From JAOUJD01 sp963841815 (lineage in GTDB: Bacteria; Pseudomonadota; Gammaproteobacteria; Burkholderiales; Burkholderiaceae_F), in assembly GCA_963841815.1 (NCBI GenBank), contig CAWJEE010000019.1:360215-424214 (forward strand): 64,000 nucleotides of DNA. The letters are read 5' to 3'. A program made the translations under genes and the position numbers. Under the pieces are notes generated by a model that was given only the letters and a program-made list of their open reading frames with translations, made no database searches and was not told the origin of the DNA. The stretch's first letter is position 1. Each line of letters starts with the position of its first letter. Below are positions 26,337 through 35,076 of this stretch, one piece after another.

Positions 26337-27221
26337 ATGAGCGCCGCCTCGCTGTTCGCCACGTGCGTCCTGATCTGGGGCACCACGTGGTACGCGATCA
26401 CGCTGCAACTGGCCGCGACATCGCCGGCCGTCGGCGTGGCGCTGCGCTTTTCGCTGGCCGCCGCGCTGATCTTCCTGTGGTGCATCGCGCGCGGCCTTCG
26501 GCTCCGGCTGCCGCGCGCCACGCATGCCTGGCTGGCCCTGATGGGCCTGCTCAACTTCTTCGTCAGCTACCTCTTCGTCTACTACGCCGAGCAGCGCATC
26601 GTCTCGGGGCTCGTGGCGGTCGGCTACTCGGCCATGCCCTTGCTGAACATGGCGCTGTCGCGGCTCTTCTTCGGCACACCGATGTCCCGCCGGGTCGGCC
26701 TCGGCGGACTGCTCGGCGTCAGCGGCATCGCCCTCATCTTCTGGCCGGAGTTCGCCCGCATCGCGGCCGACGCGCCGCTGCTGGCAGGCGCGGTTCTCAC
26801 CACGCTCGCGGTGCTGACCAGCGGCCTGGCGAACATGGTCGTCGCGCGCAACCAGTCGGCCGGCATCGACGGCTGGACAGCCCTCGCCTACGCGATGGCC
26901 TACGGGGCGCTTGGCACCTGGGCGTACGTCGTCCTCTCCGGCGACCCGGTGCGCATCGTGTGGAGCGGACGCTTCGTCGGCGCGCTGTTCTACCTGGCCG
27001 CGCTGGGCTCGGCCCTCGCCTTCGGCGCCTACTTCGCGCTGCTGCGCCAGGTCGGGCCCGCGCGCGCCGCGTACGTCGGCGTGATGGCGACCATCATCGC
27101 GCTGCTCGTGTCCGCCACGCTCGAGGGCTACGACTGGACCCGGGCCACGGTGATCGGCATCGCGCTTGCGGTCGCAGGCAACGTCCTGGCGCTGAACCGG
27201 TCCGTAAACTCCGGCGCATGA
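26337..27221 (+). CDS. EamA/DMT family transporter
   Basis: Inner-membrane permease of 294 aa with about ten predicted helices in two EamA repeats (WGTTWYAITLQL near 17; second repeat AYAMAYGALGTWAYVV near 185). DMT proteins export metabolites or amino acids. The downstream mtnA start overlaps its stop (ATGA), so it is cotranscribed with 5-thioribose salvage genes, hinting that it moves a product or substrate of that route, such as a methylthio or deoxy compound. This link is inferred from context alone. Confidence 0.83.
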   Translation: MSAASLFATCVLIWGTTWYAITLQLAATSPAVGVALRFSLAAALIFLWCIARGLRLRLPRATHAWLALMGLLNFFVSYLFVYYAEQRIVSGLVAVGYSAMPLLNMALSRLFFGTPMSRRVGLGGLLGVSGIALIFWPEFARIAADAPLLAGAVLTTLAVLTSGLANMVVARNQSAGIDGWTALAYAMAYGALGTWAYVVLSGDPVRIVWSGRFVGALFYLAALGSALAFGAYFALLRQVGPARAAYVGVMATIIALLVSATLEGYDWTRATVIGIALAVAGNVLALNRSVNSGA

Positions 27222-28303
27222 AGGTCAACGGCGTCCCCTACCGCTCGCTCTGGCCGACCGCCGACGGCGCGGTCGAGATCATCGACCAGCGCAGCCTGCC
27301 GTACGCCTTCGCCACGCGCGCGCTGCGATCCGTCGACGACGTGATCGACGCCATATGCAAGATGTCCGTGCGCGGCGCGCCGCTGATCGGCGTGGCCGGC
27401 GCGTACGGTCTCGCCCTCGCCATGCGGCGCGACGCGGACGACGTGCATCTCGCCGATGCCCACCGCCGGCTCAACGCGTCGCGCCCGACCGCCGTGAACC
27501 TGCGCTGGGCACTCGACCGCCTGCGCGCCGTTGTCGCGCCCCTGCCGCCGGCAGAGCGTGCGGACGCGGCCTGGCTCGAAGCGGCACGGATCGCAGACGA
27601 GGACGTCGAGTTGAACCGGGCGATCGGCGCGCACGGCGCCCGCCTGATCGCGGCCGTTCATGCACGCAAAGGCAGGTCGGTGCAGGTGCTGACCCACTGC
27701 AACGCCGGCTGGCTCGCGACAGTCGACTTCGGCACCGCGCTGTCGGCGATCTACCAGGCGCACGACGCGTCGATCCCGCTGCACGTCTGGGTCGACGAGA
27801 CGCGGCCGCGCAGCCAGGGACTGCTGACGGCCTGGGAACTCGCCGCGCACGGCGTGCCGCACACGTTGATCGTCGACAACGCGGGTGGCCACCTGATGCA
27901 GCGCGGAGAAGTCGACCTCGTGCTGGTCGGCGCGGATCGCGTGAGCGCCCGCGGCGACGTCGCGAACAAGATCGGCACCTACCTCAAGGCACTCGCCGCG
28001 AACGACAACGGCGTGCCGTTCTACGCGGCCGTGCCGTCGCCGACGATCGACTGGACCATCGACGACGGCCTGACGGGCATCCCGATCGAGGAGCGCGCCG
28101 CGAGCGAGGTGCGGGAAGTCGCGGGCCTCGACCCGCGGCATCGGCGCTCGACCGTGTGCATCGCGGGCGACGACACGCCGGTTGCGAATCCGGCGTTCGA
28201 CGTCACGCCCGCCCGGCTGGTCACCGGGATCATCACCGAGCGCGGCGTGGTCGCGCCGGGCGAACTCGGCGCGCTCTTCCCCGAGCGGCGGCAGGCGGCA
28301 TGA
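27218..28303 (+). CDS. mtnA: S-methyl-5-thioribose-1-phosphate isomerase
   Basis: Isomerase of 361 aa turning methylthioribose-1-phosphate into methylthioribulose-1-phosphate. MtnA motifs are complete: MSVRGAPLIGVAGAYGLALA near residue 49, the catalytic Cys in THCNAGWLATV (near 161), VDETRPRSQGLLTAWEL near 191, the catalytic Asp in LVGADRVSARGDVANKIGTY near 240, and YAAVPSPTID near 271. Length is normal. It overlaps the EamA gene and the aldolase gene by 4 bases each. Confidence 0.93.
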   Translation: MKVNGVPYRSLWPTADGAVEIIDQRSLPYAFATRALRSVDDVIDAICKMSVRGAPLIGVAGAYGLALAMRRDADDVHLADAHRRLNASRPTAVNLRWALDRLRAVVAPLPPAERADAAWLEAARIADEDVELNRAIGAHGARLIAAVHARKGRSVQVLTHCNAGWLATVDFGTALSAIYQAHDASIPLHVWVDETRPRSQGLLTAWELAAHGVPHTLIVDNAGGHLMQRGEVDLVLVGADRVSARGDVANKIGTYLKALAANDNGVPFYAAVPSPTIDWTIDDGLTGIPIEERAASEVREVAGLDPRHRRSTVCIAGDDTPVANPAFDVTPARLVTGIITERGVVAPGELGALFPERRQAA

Positions 28304-28971
28304 CCGGGTTTCGGGACGACAGCCGCGAGCTGCGGGAGTCGGTCATCGCCACCGCGCGCGCGATGAACGAGAGCGGCATCAACGTCAACAAGTCCGGCAA
28401 TGTGTCGGTGCGCTGCGCGCGCGGGACGCGCGCCGGCTTCCTGCTGACGCCGACCGGCGTTCCCTACGACCGCCTCGAGGCCGACGACATCGCGTTCGTC
28501 GGCGATGACGGCCGCGCGACCGGACGCTGCGAACCGTCGTCCGAGTGGCGCTTCCATGCCGCGATCTATGCAGCGCGGCCGGAGCTGCATGCGGTCGTGC
28601 ACACGCACTCGGCGCACGCGACCGCGCTCGCCTGCCAGGGCCTGGGCATCCCGGCATTTCACTACATGGTCGCGGTCGCCGGCGGGCACGACATCCGCTG
28701 TTCCGACTACGCGACCTTCGGGACGCAGGAGCTCGCCGACAACGCGCTCGCCGCCCTGCGGGATCGCAAGGCGTGCCTGCTCGCGCACCACGGCGTCATC
28801 GCGTGCGGCGCCTCGCTCGACGCGGCGCTGGCGCTCGCCGTGGAGGTGGAGAACCTGGCGCGGACGTACGTGGTCGTGCGCACGCTCGGCGAACCACGCC
28901 TGCTCGATCGCGCCGAAATGGAGCGCGTGCTCGAGCGCTTCAGTACCTACGGACAGGCGCGACCCACGTGA
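28300..28971 (+). CDS. Class II aldolase/adducin family protein (Ald2- or MtnB-like)
   Basis: Zinc-dependent class II aldolase-fold enzyme of 223 aa. Zn ligands are visible as VVHTHSAHA (His pair, near residue 96) and LAHHGVIACG (near 157); the catalytic acid lies in EPSSEWRFH near 76. Both methylthioribulose-1-P dehydratase (MtnB) and the DHAP-shunt aldolase (Ald2) belong here. With mtnA directly upstream and no mtnC/mtnD nearby, an aldolase releasing DHAP and a (methylthio)acetaldehyde is favoured, but MtnB is not excluded. ATGA overlap with mtnA. Confidence 0.82.
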   Translation: MTGFRDDSRELRESVIATARAMNESGINVNKSGNVSVRCARGTRAGFLLTPTGVPYDRLEADDIAFVGDDGRATGRCEPSSEWRFHAAIYAARPELHAVVHTHSAHATALACQGLGIPAFHYMVAVAGGHDIRCSDYATFGTQELADNALAALRDRKACLLAHHGVIACGASLDAALALAVEVENLARTYVVVRTLGEPRLLDRAEMERVLERFSTYGQARPT

Positions 28972-29010
28972 GCCGCGAAACATCCGGCCGGAGCACGGCA
29001 CGCGGAGGCA

Positions 29011-29769
29011 GTGCGGCTACCGTGGCGGCGGTTCCCGATTGACGCACGGACGAAAGCAGGCAGCCACGTGACACCGCAGGGCGCCTTGAAATCGAGGACA
29101 AGCGAAAGCCCGGGCCGCTTCGGCGGCTCGATTCGCGCCACGTTGTGGCCGACGCGCGCCTTCGCGGGCGGGGTGCGCTGGTTCGACGAACTCTACGTCT
29201 GGACCGAGGGCGCGGCGCCGACCGTCACGCAGCGGGCCCGGATCCAGATCAACGCGCTGCGCGACGCCTTCAAGTGGCTCGAGTACGACCTCGTCGAGCA
29301 GATCGGCGTCACCATTTCCTTCGGGACGGTGGAACGCGCCCTCGACCCGCTGAACGCGCTGTTCGAGCAGAACGTCCTGCTCGCGCACCGAACCTATGTG
29401 ATGCTGCGCGGCGCTCCGGATCGCCTGCGGTCGCGATACCGCCTTCGCGGGTTCGCCGAGATGCTGCGTGGCCTCGGCTATCACGTGGGATACCGCATTT
29501 CGGCGCCGCGGGTCGGCATGGAACTCCGGGGCGTGGAACTCGTGCGGCCCGAGTTCGCCAAGGTGCTCGCCACCACGGCCAATCGCGAAGAGGCGTGGAC
29601 CGACCTCGCTGCCGAAGTGCGCGCCGTGGGGCTCGACACGCAGACCACCATCATCGGCGGCGTGCAGGAAGCCGAACAGGCGCGAATGGCGGCGCTGGCC
29701 GGGTTCGAACTCGGGCAGGGGCTCGCGATCCGTCCTCCGTATCCGCCGCCATCGCTTCGGCGCGGATAA
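29011..29769 (+). CDS. Degenerate EAL-like domain protein, copy 1
   Basis: Protein of up to 252 aa; start uncertain (GTG at 29011 or GTG at 29068). It aligns along its length with the next gene. The end reads GFELGQGLAIRPPYPPP, which mirrors the closing GFxxGQGxxxxxP of EAL c-di-GMP phosphodiesterases, and the phrase IIGGVQEAEQARMAALAGF mirrors VIAEGVETEEQL. The EAL tripeptide itself is DELY, and the DDFG metal motif is absent (YRISAP at that place), so phosphodiesterase activity is unlikely. It could bind c-di-GMP or a partner. Follows the aldolase gene after 39 bases. Confidence 0.6.
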   Translation: MRLPWRRFPIDARTKAGSHVTPQGALKSRTSESPGRFGGSIRATLWPTRAFAGGVRWFDELYVWTEGAAPTVTQRARIQINALRDAFKWLEYDLVEQIGVTISFGTVERALDPLNALFEQNVLLAHRTYVMLRGAPDRLRSRYRLRGFAEMLRGLGYHVGYRISAPRVGMELRGVELVRPEFAKVLATTANREEAWTDLAAEVRAVGLDTQTTIIGGVQEAEQARMAALAGFELGQGLAIRPPYPPPSLRRG

Positions 29770-29834
29770 CCGCTTCCGGACCGCGTCCATTTCCCGGACA
29801 ATCGGGCTGCGGCGATGGCGCCGCGGCAGCGACG

Positions 29835-30569
29835 ATGGCGAACAGCGAATACCGCCCGGAACTGGGCACCCACCAGGTAGAACTCGATCCCACCGTGGAC
29901 TCCCTGAGCCGCTTCGGCTCGCGGGTCCGCGCGCTGGTATGGCCGACGCGCTCGCTGGTCGGGTCGCAGCGCTGGTTCGACGAGTTGTACGTGTGGACGG
30001 CAGACTTCGAGCCCGACCGCTCGCTTCGATCGCAGATCCAGCTGGCGGCCATGGAGCACGCGTTCTCGATGCTGGAACACGAGCGGGTCGAGCGGATCGC
30101 CGTGACGATCTCGTTCGGTTCGATCGAGCGCTCGCTGGAGAGCCTCGCCAAGACGCTGGAAACGCACCGGCTGACAGCCCATCGCCTCTCGGTGCTGCTG
30201 CGCGGCTCGATGGAGCGCCTGCGCTGGCCGTACCGGGTCCGCGAGTTCATCGACCTGCTGCGCAGCTACCAGATCGCCGTCGGTTACCGGTTCGGCGAGC
30301 CCCGCCCCAGCATGGAGACGTCGGCGATCGACTTCGTGGCGCCCGACTTCGCCAAGATGCTTGCGCCGATCAGCGCGCGCGAGGAACTCTGGCAGGAGAT
30401 GTCCCGCGAGGTCAGCGCGCTCGGGCTGACGCGAGAGACCTTCGTGATCGCCGGCATCGAGCGGGAGGAACAACTCCGGCTCGGCCGCCAGGCCGGGTTT
30501 GTTCTCGGCCAGGGCCGGGCACTCAAGAAGCCGTATTTCCCGCCCAGGGTGCTGCGCGCACCGAAGTAG
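29835..30569 (+). CDS. Degenerate EAL-like domain protein, copy 2
   Basis: Paralogue of the preceding gene, 244 aa. Shared blocks: WFDELYVWT near residue 49, VTISFGSIERSLE near 88, LLRGSMERLRWPYRVREF near 120, and GREFxxM-like FVAPDFAKMLAPISAREELW near 163. The end VIAGIEREEQLRLGRQAGFVLGQGRALKKPY matches the last third of EAL domains (given here as VIAGIEREEQL, GFVLGQG). Glu of EAL becomes ELY, DDFG becomes YRFGEP. No signal peptide or other domain. Located right before the pilus operon. Confidence 0.62.
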   Translation: MANSEYRPELGTHQVELDPTVDSLSRFGSRVRALVWPTRSLVGSQRWFDELYVWTADFEPDRSLRSQIQLAAMEHAFSMLEHERVERIAVTISFGSIERSLESLAKTLETHRLTAHRLSVLLRGSMERLRWPYRVREFIDLLRSYQIAVGYRFGEPRPSMETSAIDFVAPDFAKMLAPISAREELWQEMSREVSALGLTRETFVIAGIEREEQLRLGRQAGFVLGQGRALKKPYFPPRVLRAPK

Positions 30570-30713
30570 CCGTCGCTCGGCCGTTTCCGCACCCCGGCTG
30601 CCCCGCTCTTGGGTCGCGGTCGGTTGGCGAAACCCGCGAATTCCCGGGTACTTGACTCCTTTGGTCGGATTCGATTCCACCTGGCCAAATTGCGCCACGC
30701 CACCCGCCCTATT

Positions 30714-30758
30714 CGTAGCTTTGCCTACGTTTCACTACGTACCGCATTTGCGTAAGAT
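30714..30758 (+). promoter_or_regulatory. Candidate promoter/operator of the pilus operon
   Basis: In the 244-base gap before the pilin gene, TTTCAC (30730-30735) and TAAGAT (30753-30758) are 17 bases apart. Around the first hexamer are CGTAG (30714) and two CTACG elements (30725 and 30735), a small set of direct and inverted repeats that could bind a regulator. The -35 match is weak. Confidence 0.35.
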
Positions 30759-30813
30759 CCGCCGCCTCGGGATCACTTCCCGAACGTAAACATCTACCAG
30801 CGACGAGGACCAC

Positions 30814-31335
30814 TTGAAGAAACTCGGCATCCTGGGGGCGGCAGCACTGCTCGCCCTTGCGCTTCCCCTGGCGGCTTCGGCCCAGATCAACATCTCCGCG
30901 ACGGTCGCCGCGGCCTGCACGTTCGGCTCGGCCAACGTCACCCTCAACGGCGCGGGGATCGCCGCCGGCTCGGCCGTGACCGATGCGTCGAACACGGTGA
31001 ACCTGACCTGCAACAAGGGCGCGACCGTGACCGTCGCCCTGAACAACGGGGCGAACGCGAGCGGGACGCAGAAGCGCCTGCGTGCCGCGTCGACCACGAA
31101 CTACATCAACTACAACCTCTCGCAGCCCAACGCCCTGGTCGACGGCGGATCGAACACCTGCCCGTCGCTGCCCGGAACCGAGTGGAACGCGACGAACACC
31201 GTCAGCGCGACGAGCCTGTTCGCGACCAGCGGGGGCCCGAAGCCGATCCCCATCTGCATCTCCGTGCCGGCGGCGCAGTATCCGCAGGCCGGGACCTACA
31301 CCGACACGGTCACGGCGACGCTCACCGTGACGTAG
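30814..31335 (+). CDS. Spore coat protein U (SCPU) domain pilin
   Basis: Secreted pilin-like subunit of 173 aa. Signal peptide 1-23 (ALPLAASA|QIN), then an SCPU/Csu-type immunoglobulin fold: TVAAACTFGSANV with the first Cys, LTCNKGATVTVALNNG near 66, and the closing strand TYTDTVTATLTV that would donate or accept in strand exchange. Start is an unusual TTG at 30814, preceded by CGAGGA; no ATG precedes the signal peptide in frame. First gene of the chaperone-usher operon, so probably the major subunit. Confidence 0.85.
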   Translation: MKKLGILGAAALLALALPLAASAQINISATVAAACTFGSANVTLNGAGIAAGSAVTDASNTVNLTCNKGATVTVALNNGANASGTQKRLRAASTTNYINYNLSQPNALVDGGSNTCPSLPGTEWNATNTVSATSLFATSGGPKPIPICISVPAAQYPQAGTYTDTVTATLTVT

Positions 31336-31430
31336 TGCGTCCTGCGACCGGATGCGTCGGCGGCGCTCTTGGCTGCCGTCGCGTCCACGGGCGCATCTTC
31401 TTTTACCGATAGCAGGGCTTGGCGGGGGCC

Positions 31431-32132
31431 ATGAAAGCTTGTATCGGCGCGATGGCGCTGCTGTTCTCGATCGGACCAGCAGCCGCACAGAACAACTACA
31501 CGGTCTCGCCGCTGCGGCTGGAACTGTCTGCAAAGGCTCCGGCGACCGCCCTGCAGGTCACGAACCGCGGCGATGCCGCGGCGACGATGCAGGTGCAGCA
31601 GCGCGCGTGGGTCCAGCGCGACGGCCGCGACGAGCAGGACGAGACGCGCGACCTGATCATCAGCCCGGCGATCTTCACGTTCAAGCCGGGCGAGACGCAG
31701 GTGGTCCGGATCGCGCTTCGCGGCGCACCCGATGCGCAGGTGGAGCGCGCCTATCGCATCCTCGTGAGCGAACTACCGGCGCCCCATGTCGCGACCGCGC
31801 CGGAGGTCTTTTCGTTCCGGATCGCCCTGCGCATGGATCTGCCGCTCTTCGTTGCCGCGATCGAGCCGGGCACGCCGGCCCCGAGCTTCGAGTTCGAACG
31901 CGCGAGCGGGCGATTGGTGGTTCGCAACGAGGGCCGTTCGCATATCCGGTTCACCGACTTCACGTTGCAGCAGGCTGGCCGCCAGCTCCACTCGGTCCCC
32001 GTCTTCACGGTCCTGCCCAGCAGTTCCATCAGCCTGGAGCTTCCGCAAGGCGAGCGTGCGACGGTCGCGAGCGCGCGGGTGGAGGCGGACAGCAATGCGG
32101 GCCCGATCCGCGGCGACGTCCTGCCGCGCTAG
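31431..32132 (+). CDS. Periplasmic pilus chaperone, PapD-like (archaic CU type)
   Basis: Chaperone of 233 aa with a signal peptide (1-19, GPAAA|QNN). The PapD N-domain strands are visible: YTVSPLRLELSAKAPATALQVTNRGD near residue 22 (quoted as YTVSPLRLELS and LQVTNRGD), then LIISPAIFTFKPGETQVVRIALR near 75, carrying the G1-strand donor pattern. It folds SCPU subunits in the periplasm and hands them to the usher. The usher gene overlaps its 3' end by 38 bases. Confidence 0.87.
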   Translation: MKACIGAMALLFSIGPAAAQNNYTVSPLRLELSAKAPATALQVTNRGDAAATMQVQQRAWVQRDGRDEQDETRDLIISPAIFTFKPGETQVVRIALRGAPDAQVERAYRILVSELPAPHVATAPEVFSFRIALRMDLPLFVAAIEPGTPAPSFEFERASGRLVVRNEGRSHIRFTDFTLQQAGRQLHSVPVFTVLPSSSISLELPQGERATVASARVEADSNAGPIRGDVLPR

Positions 32133-34497
32133 GCGCGGCGCCGCGGCCGCCTTCGCGGTTTCAGCCGCCCTCGCCGCTCATGGCGCGGCGGGCGGCGTCC
32201 AGTCGCCCGATCCGCTGCAGCTCGCCGCGGCGCCGGCCGAGATCGCCGTCCTGACCGTCACGTTCGAAGGCAAGGCGTCCCCCGGGATCGCGTACGCCCT
32301 GCGCGAAGGAAGCGAACTGCTGCTGGACGTCGACACGCTGGCACGGCTCGGCATCGCGTACGACCCGTCGACGACGCGCACGGTCGACGGCCGGGTCCTC
32401 GCCCCTCTTGGCGCGGTTCCGGGTCTTCGCTGGAGCGTGATCGAAAAGGAACAGCGGCTCGCCCTGTCGTTCGACCCGAGCAGCCGGCCGCTGTCGAACA
32501 TCCCGTTCGGATACGCGAGCGCCCCGCGACCGCTGACCCCCGACTGGGGCGGCTACGTCAACTACGGCGTCTACAGCACGCCGGCGCTCGAGGGGACCCG
32601 GATCGAGGGAGCAGGCAACACCCTTGGCGGGAGCATCGGGGCGTCGGTCTTCGGGCCCCACGGGATCGGCACGACGACCGCGCTGATCAACGCGAAGACG
32701 ACGGCCGACGCCACCGGAGCGCAGACCGTGTTCCTGGACACGAACTGGCGCTGGGACGACCTGGGCAAGCTCAGGACGCTGCAGGTCGGCGATGCGATCG
32801 CCGCCCCGGGGTGGTGGGGCCAGGCCGTCCGCTTCGGCGGGGTGCAGTTCAGTTCCAACTACTCGCTCCAGCCCGGCTTCGTCACCTACCCGCTGCTGGC
32901 CGTGGGCGGCCTGGCGACGGTCCCGAGCACCACCGAAGTCCTCGTGAACGACGTGCGCATCGGCAATCAGAACGTCCCTGCCGGCCCGTTCAGCATCACC
33001 AATATTCCGACGATCACCGGAGCCGGTGACCTGAACCTGGTCGTGCGCGACGCCTTCGGCCAGGAGCGCGTCATCTCGCAGCCGTTCTACGTCGCGCAGC
33101 AGCTGCTGCAACCCGGCCTCACGGAGTTCTCGATCAGCGCAGGCGCCGAGCGCCGCAACTACGGGATCCGGAACTTCGACTACGGCCAGGGATACGCCAC
33201 CGGCTACCTGCGCACGGGACTCACCGAGAACCTCACCGCCGAAGCGCGAGCCGAGTTCGACAGCGACGGCGGCGCGGCGGGCGTGGGAGCCGACATGCTG
33301 GTCGGCCGGCTCGGCGTGGTCAGCGCGGGCGCCGCGCTTTCCCAGGTGAATGGAGTGTCGGGAGCCAGGTACCTGCTGGGGTTCGATCGCCAGGGCCGCC
33401 TGCTCTCGTTCGGCGCGCGCGCGACGCGCGCGACCTCGGGCTACGCCGAGATCGGACAGCCGCTTCCGCGCGTCTCGAGCTCGTCGACCGCCTTCTTCCG
33501 CACGCCGCTGGGCGACCTGGGCGCGCTGAGCGTCGGATACACCGGCCAGCGCTACTTCACGGCGCAGCCGGTGAACGTCTACACCGCGAGCTTCTCGCGC
33601 GGCATCGTCGGCAACGCTTACCTGACCCTGTCGTTGAGCCGGTACACGAGTTCGACCAAGCAGACGCAAGCGCTCGCACTGGTCACCGTTCCGCTCGGTC
33701 GGTTGACCAGCGCGACGGCGTCCGTCGTGTCGACGAAGCGAGGCGACGACGTCGAACACCGGGGCGAAGCTCTGCTGCAGCGATCGCTCCCCATCGGCCA
33801 GGGCTTCGGGTATTACATGCGCGCGAACACCGACCGGCTCCTGGCGGGCGGCGCCTCGTATGCAGGGCCTTTCGGCCGTTACTCTCTGGAGGGGTCGGAC
33901 GCCGCTGGCACGACCGCGCTGAGGGCCAGCGCGACCGGTGCGATCGCCTGGGTCGGCAGTGACTTCATCGCCAGCCAGTCGATCGAGCAGGGATTTGCCA
34001 TCGTCCGCGTCGCGGACCTCGGCGACGTGCGCATCCTGCAGGAGAATCAGGAGGCCGGCCGCACGCGCGGCGGCAAGCTTGCACTGACCCAGATTCCTGC
34101 CTTGAACCCGATCAAGATCGCCGTGGACGCCGTCACGGTACCGATGGAAGTTTCGCTCGAAGAGGCCGCGCGCGAGGTCGTGCTGTTGCCGCGTACCGGC
34201 GTGCTGGTCGACTTCAGGGCGACGCGGGATCGGACCGCGTTGGTGACGCTGGTCCTGTCCTCGGGACAGCCGGTTCCGACCGGTGCCACCGTGACGATTG
34301 ACGGCCGCGCGGAAACGTTCCCGGTCGGGTTCGACGGCGAGGCCTTCCTCACGCGGGTGACCGAACGCCAGGACATCACCGTGCGCTTCAACGGTTCGCT
34401 GTGCCGGGTCGTCCTTGCCCTGGATGCCGGATCGGCGCACTCGAACGTCGGACCCCTGGTCTGCGAGGCCGGGCGGGCGGGCGGAGCCAGCCCGTGA
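32095..34497 (+). CDS. Fimbrial outer-membrane usher protein (archaic/Csu type)
   Basis: Usher of 800 aa, a 24-strand outer-membrane pore assembling the pilus. It has an N-terminal periplasmic domain (SELLLDVDTLARLGI), a barrel with many alternating strands (YVNYGVYSTPAL; GGSIGASVFGPHGIG), the plug-type region (TTEVLVNDVRIGNQNVPAGPF near 280) and the C-terminal domain (GATVTIDGRAETFPVGFDGEAFL near 745). ATG at 32095 follows GGAGG at 9-base spacing. The open frame extends further upstream, but inside the chaperone gene. A little short for ushers but complete. Confidence 0.88.
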   Translation: MRARSAATSCRARRGAAAAFAVSAALAAHGAAGGVQSPDPLQLAAAPAEIAVLTVTFEGKASPGIAYALREGSELLLDVDTLARLGIAYDPSTTRTVDGRVLAPLGAVPGLRWSVIEKEQRLALSFDPSSRPLSNIPFGYASAPRPLTPDWGGYVNYGVYSTPALEGTRIEGAGNTLGGSIGASVFGPHGIGTTTALINAKTTADATGAQTVFLDTNWRWDDLGKLRTLQVGDAIAAPGWWGQAVRFGGVQFSSNYSLQPGFVTYPLLAVGGLATVPSTTEVLVNDVRIGNQNVPAGPFSITNIPTITGAGDLNLVVRDAFGQERVISQPFYVAQQLLQPGLTEFSISAGAERRNYGIRNFDYGQGYATGYLRTGLTENLTAEARAEFDSDGGAAGVGADMLVGRLGVVSAGAALSQVNGVSGARYLLGFDRQGRLLSFGARATRATSGYAEIGQPLPRVSSSSTAFFRTPLGDLGALSVGYTGQRYFTAQPVNVYTASFSRGIVGNAYLTLSLSRYTSSTKQTQALALVTVPLGRLTSATASVVSTKRGDDVEHRGEALLQRSLPIGQGFGYYMRANTDRLLAGGASYAGPFGRYSLEGSDAAGTTALRASATGAIAWVGSDFIASQSIEQGFAIVRVADLGDVRILQENQEAGRTRGGKLALTQIPALNPIKIAVDAVTVPMEVSLEEAAREVVLLPRTGVLVDFRATRDRTALVTLVLSSGQPVPTGATVTIDGRAETFPVGFDGEAFLTRVTERQDITVRFNGSLCRVVLALDAGSAHSNVGPLVCEAGRAGGASP

Positions 34498-34985
34498 AGA
34501 GCGGCCTGTTCACGCTCGCCGCGTGCGCGTGCGTCTGCGTCGAGGGTGCGTCCGCGGCGCAGTGCAGCGTCGACGCCGTCACGATGAACTTCGGCGCTTA
34601 CGTCGGTGCGCAGGTGAACGTTGCGCAGAACATTCGCATCACCTGTTCGGCCACCCTCCGGCCGCCGGAAAGGGTCAACTACGAAGTGCGGCTGAGCCCG
34701 GGTCTGAGCAACAGTTACGCCCAGCGCCGCATGCGGCGCGCCGGCTCGCCAGTCGACACGCTGCCCTACAACCTTTACCGCGGCTCGGTGCCCGCCGTGC
34801 TCAACACCAACGTGTGGGGCGACGGCACGAGCGGGACGCGGGTCTGGCAGGGGAGCATGAACCTGTCGACCAGCCAGCCGACGAGGACGGACACGAACAC
34901 CATCGCGGCCGCCGTGCCCGCCGGCGCCGTTCCGTCGGCCGGCGGGTACGGCGATACGGTGACGGCCACCATCATCTTTCGCTAG
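34494..34985 (+). CDS. Second SCPU-domain pilus subunit
   Basis: Secreted SCPU protein of 163 aa. GTG at 34494 overlaps the usher stop (GTGA). Residues 1-22 form a signal peptide (CVCVEGASA|AQC). The mature start QCSVDAVTMNFGAYVGAQ, ITCSATLRPPERVNYEVRL near 43 and the C-terminal YGDTVTATIIFR fit the fold. Being last and after the usher, it may be the tip adhesin, though tip subunits of other Csu-like systems are usually longer two-domain proteins. Confidence 0.82.
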   Translation: MKSGLFTLAACACVCVEGASAAQCSVDAVTMNFGAYVGAQVNVAQNIRITCSATLRPPERVNYEVRLSPGLSNSYAQRRMRRAGSPVDTLPYNLYRGSVPAVLNTNVWGDGTSGTRVWQGSMNLSTSQPTRTDTNTIAAAVPAGAVPSAGGYGDTVTATIIFR

Positions 34986-35076
34986 GTCGGCCGGGCCGCG
35001 CGCTCACGCTGGCGGTGATCCGCGCGAACGAGGGAGAGCCTCCATGCCCGGTCCACGGGGCGTGGCGACAACCTGC

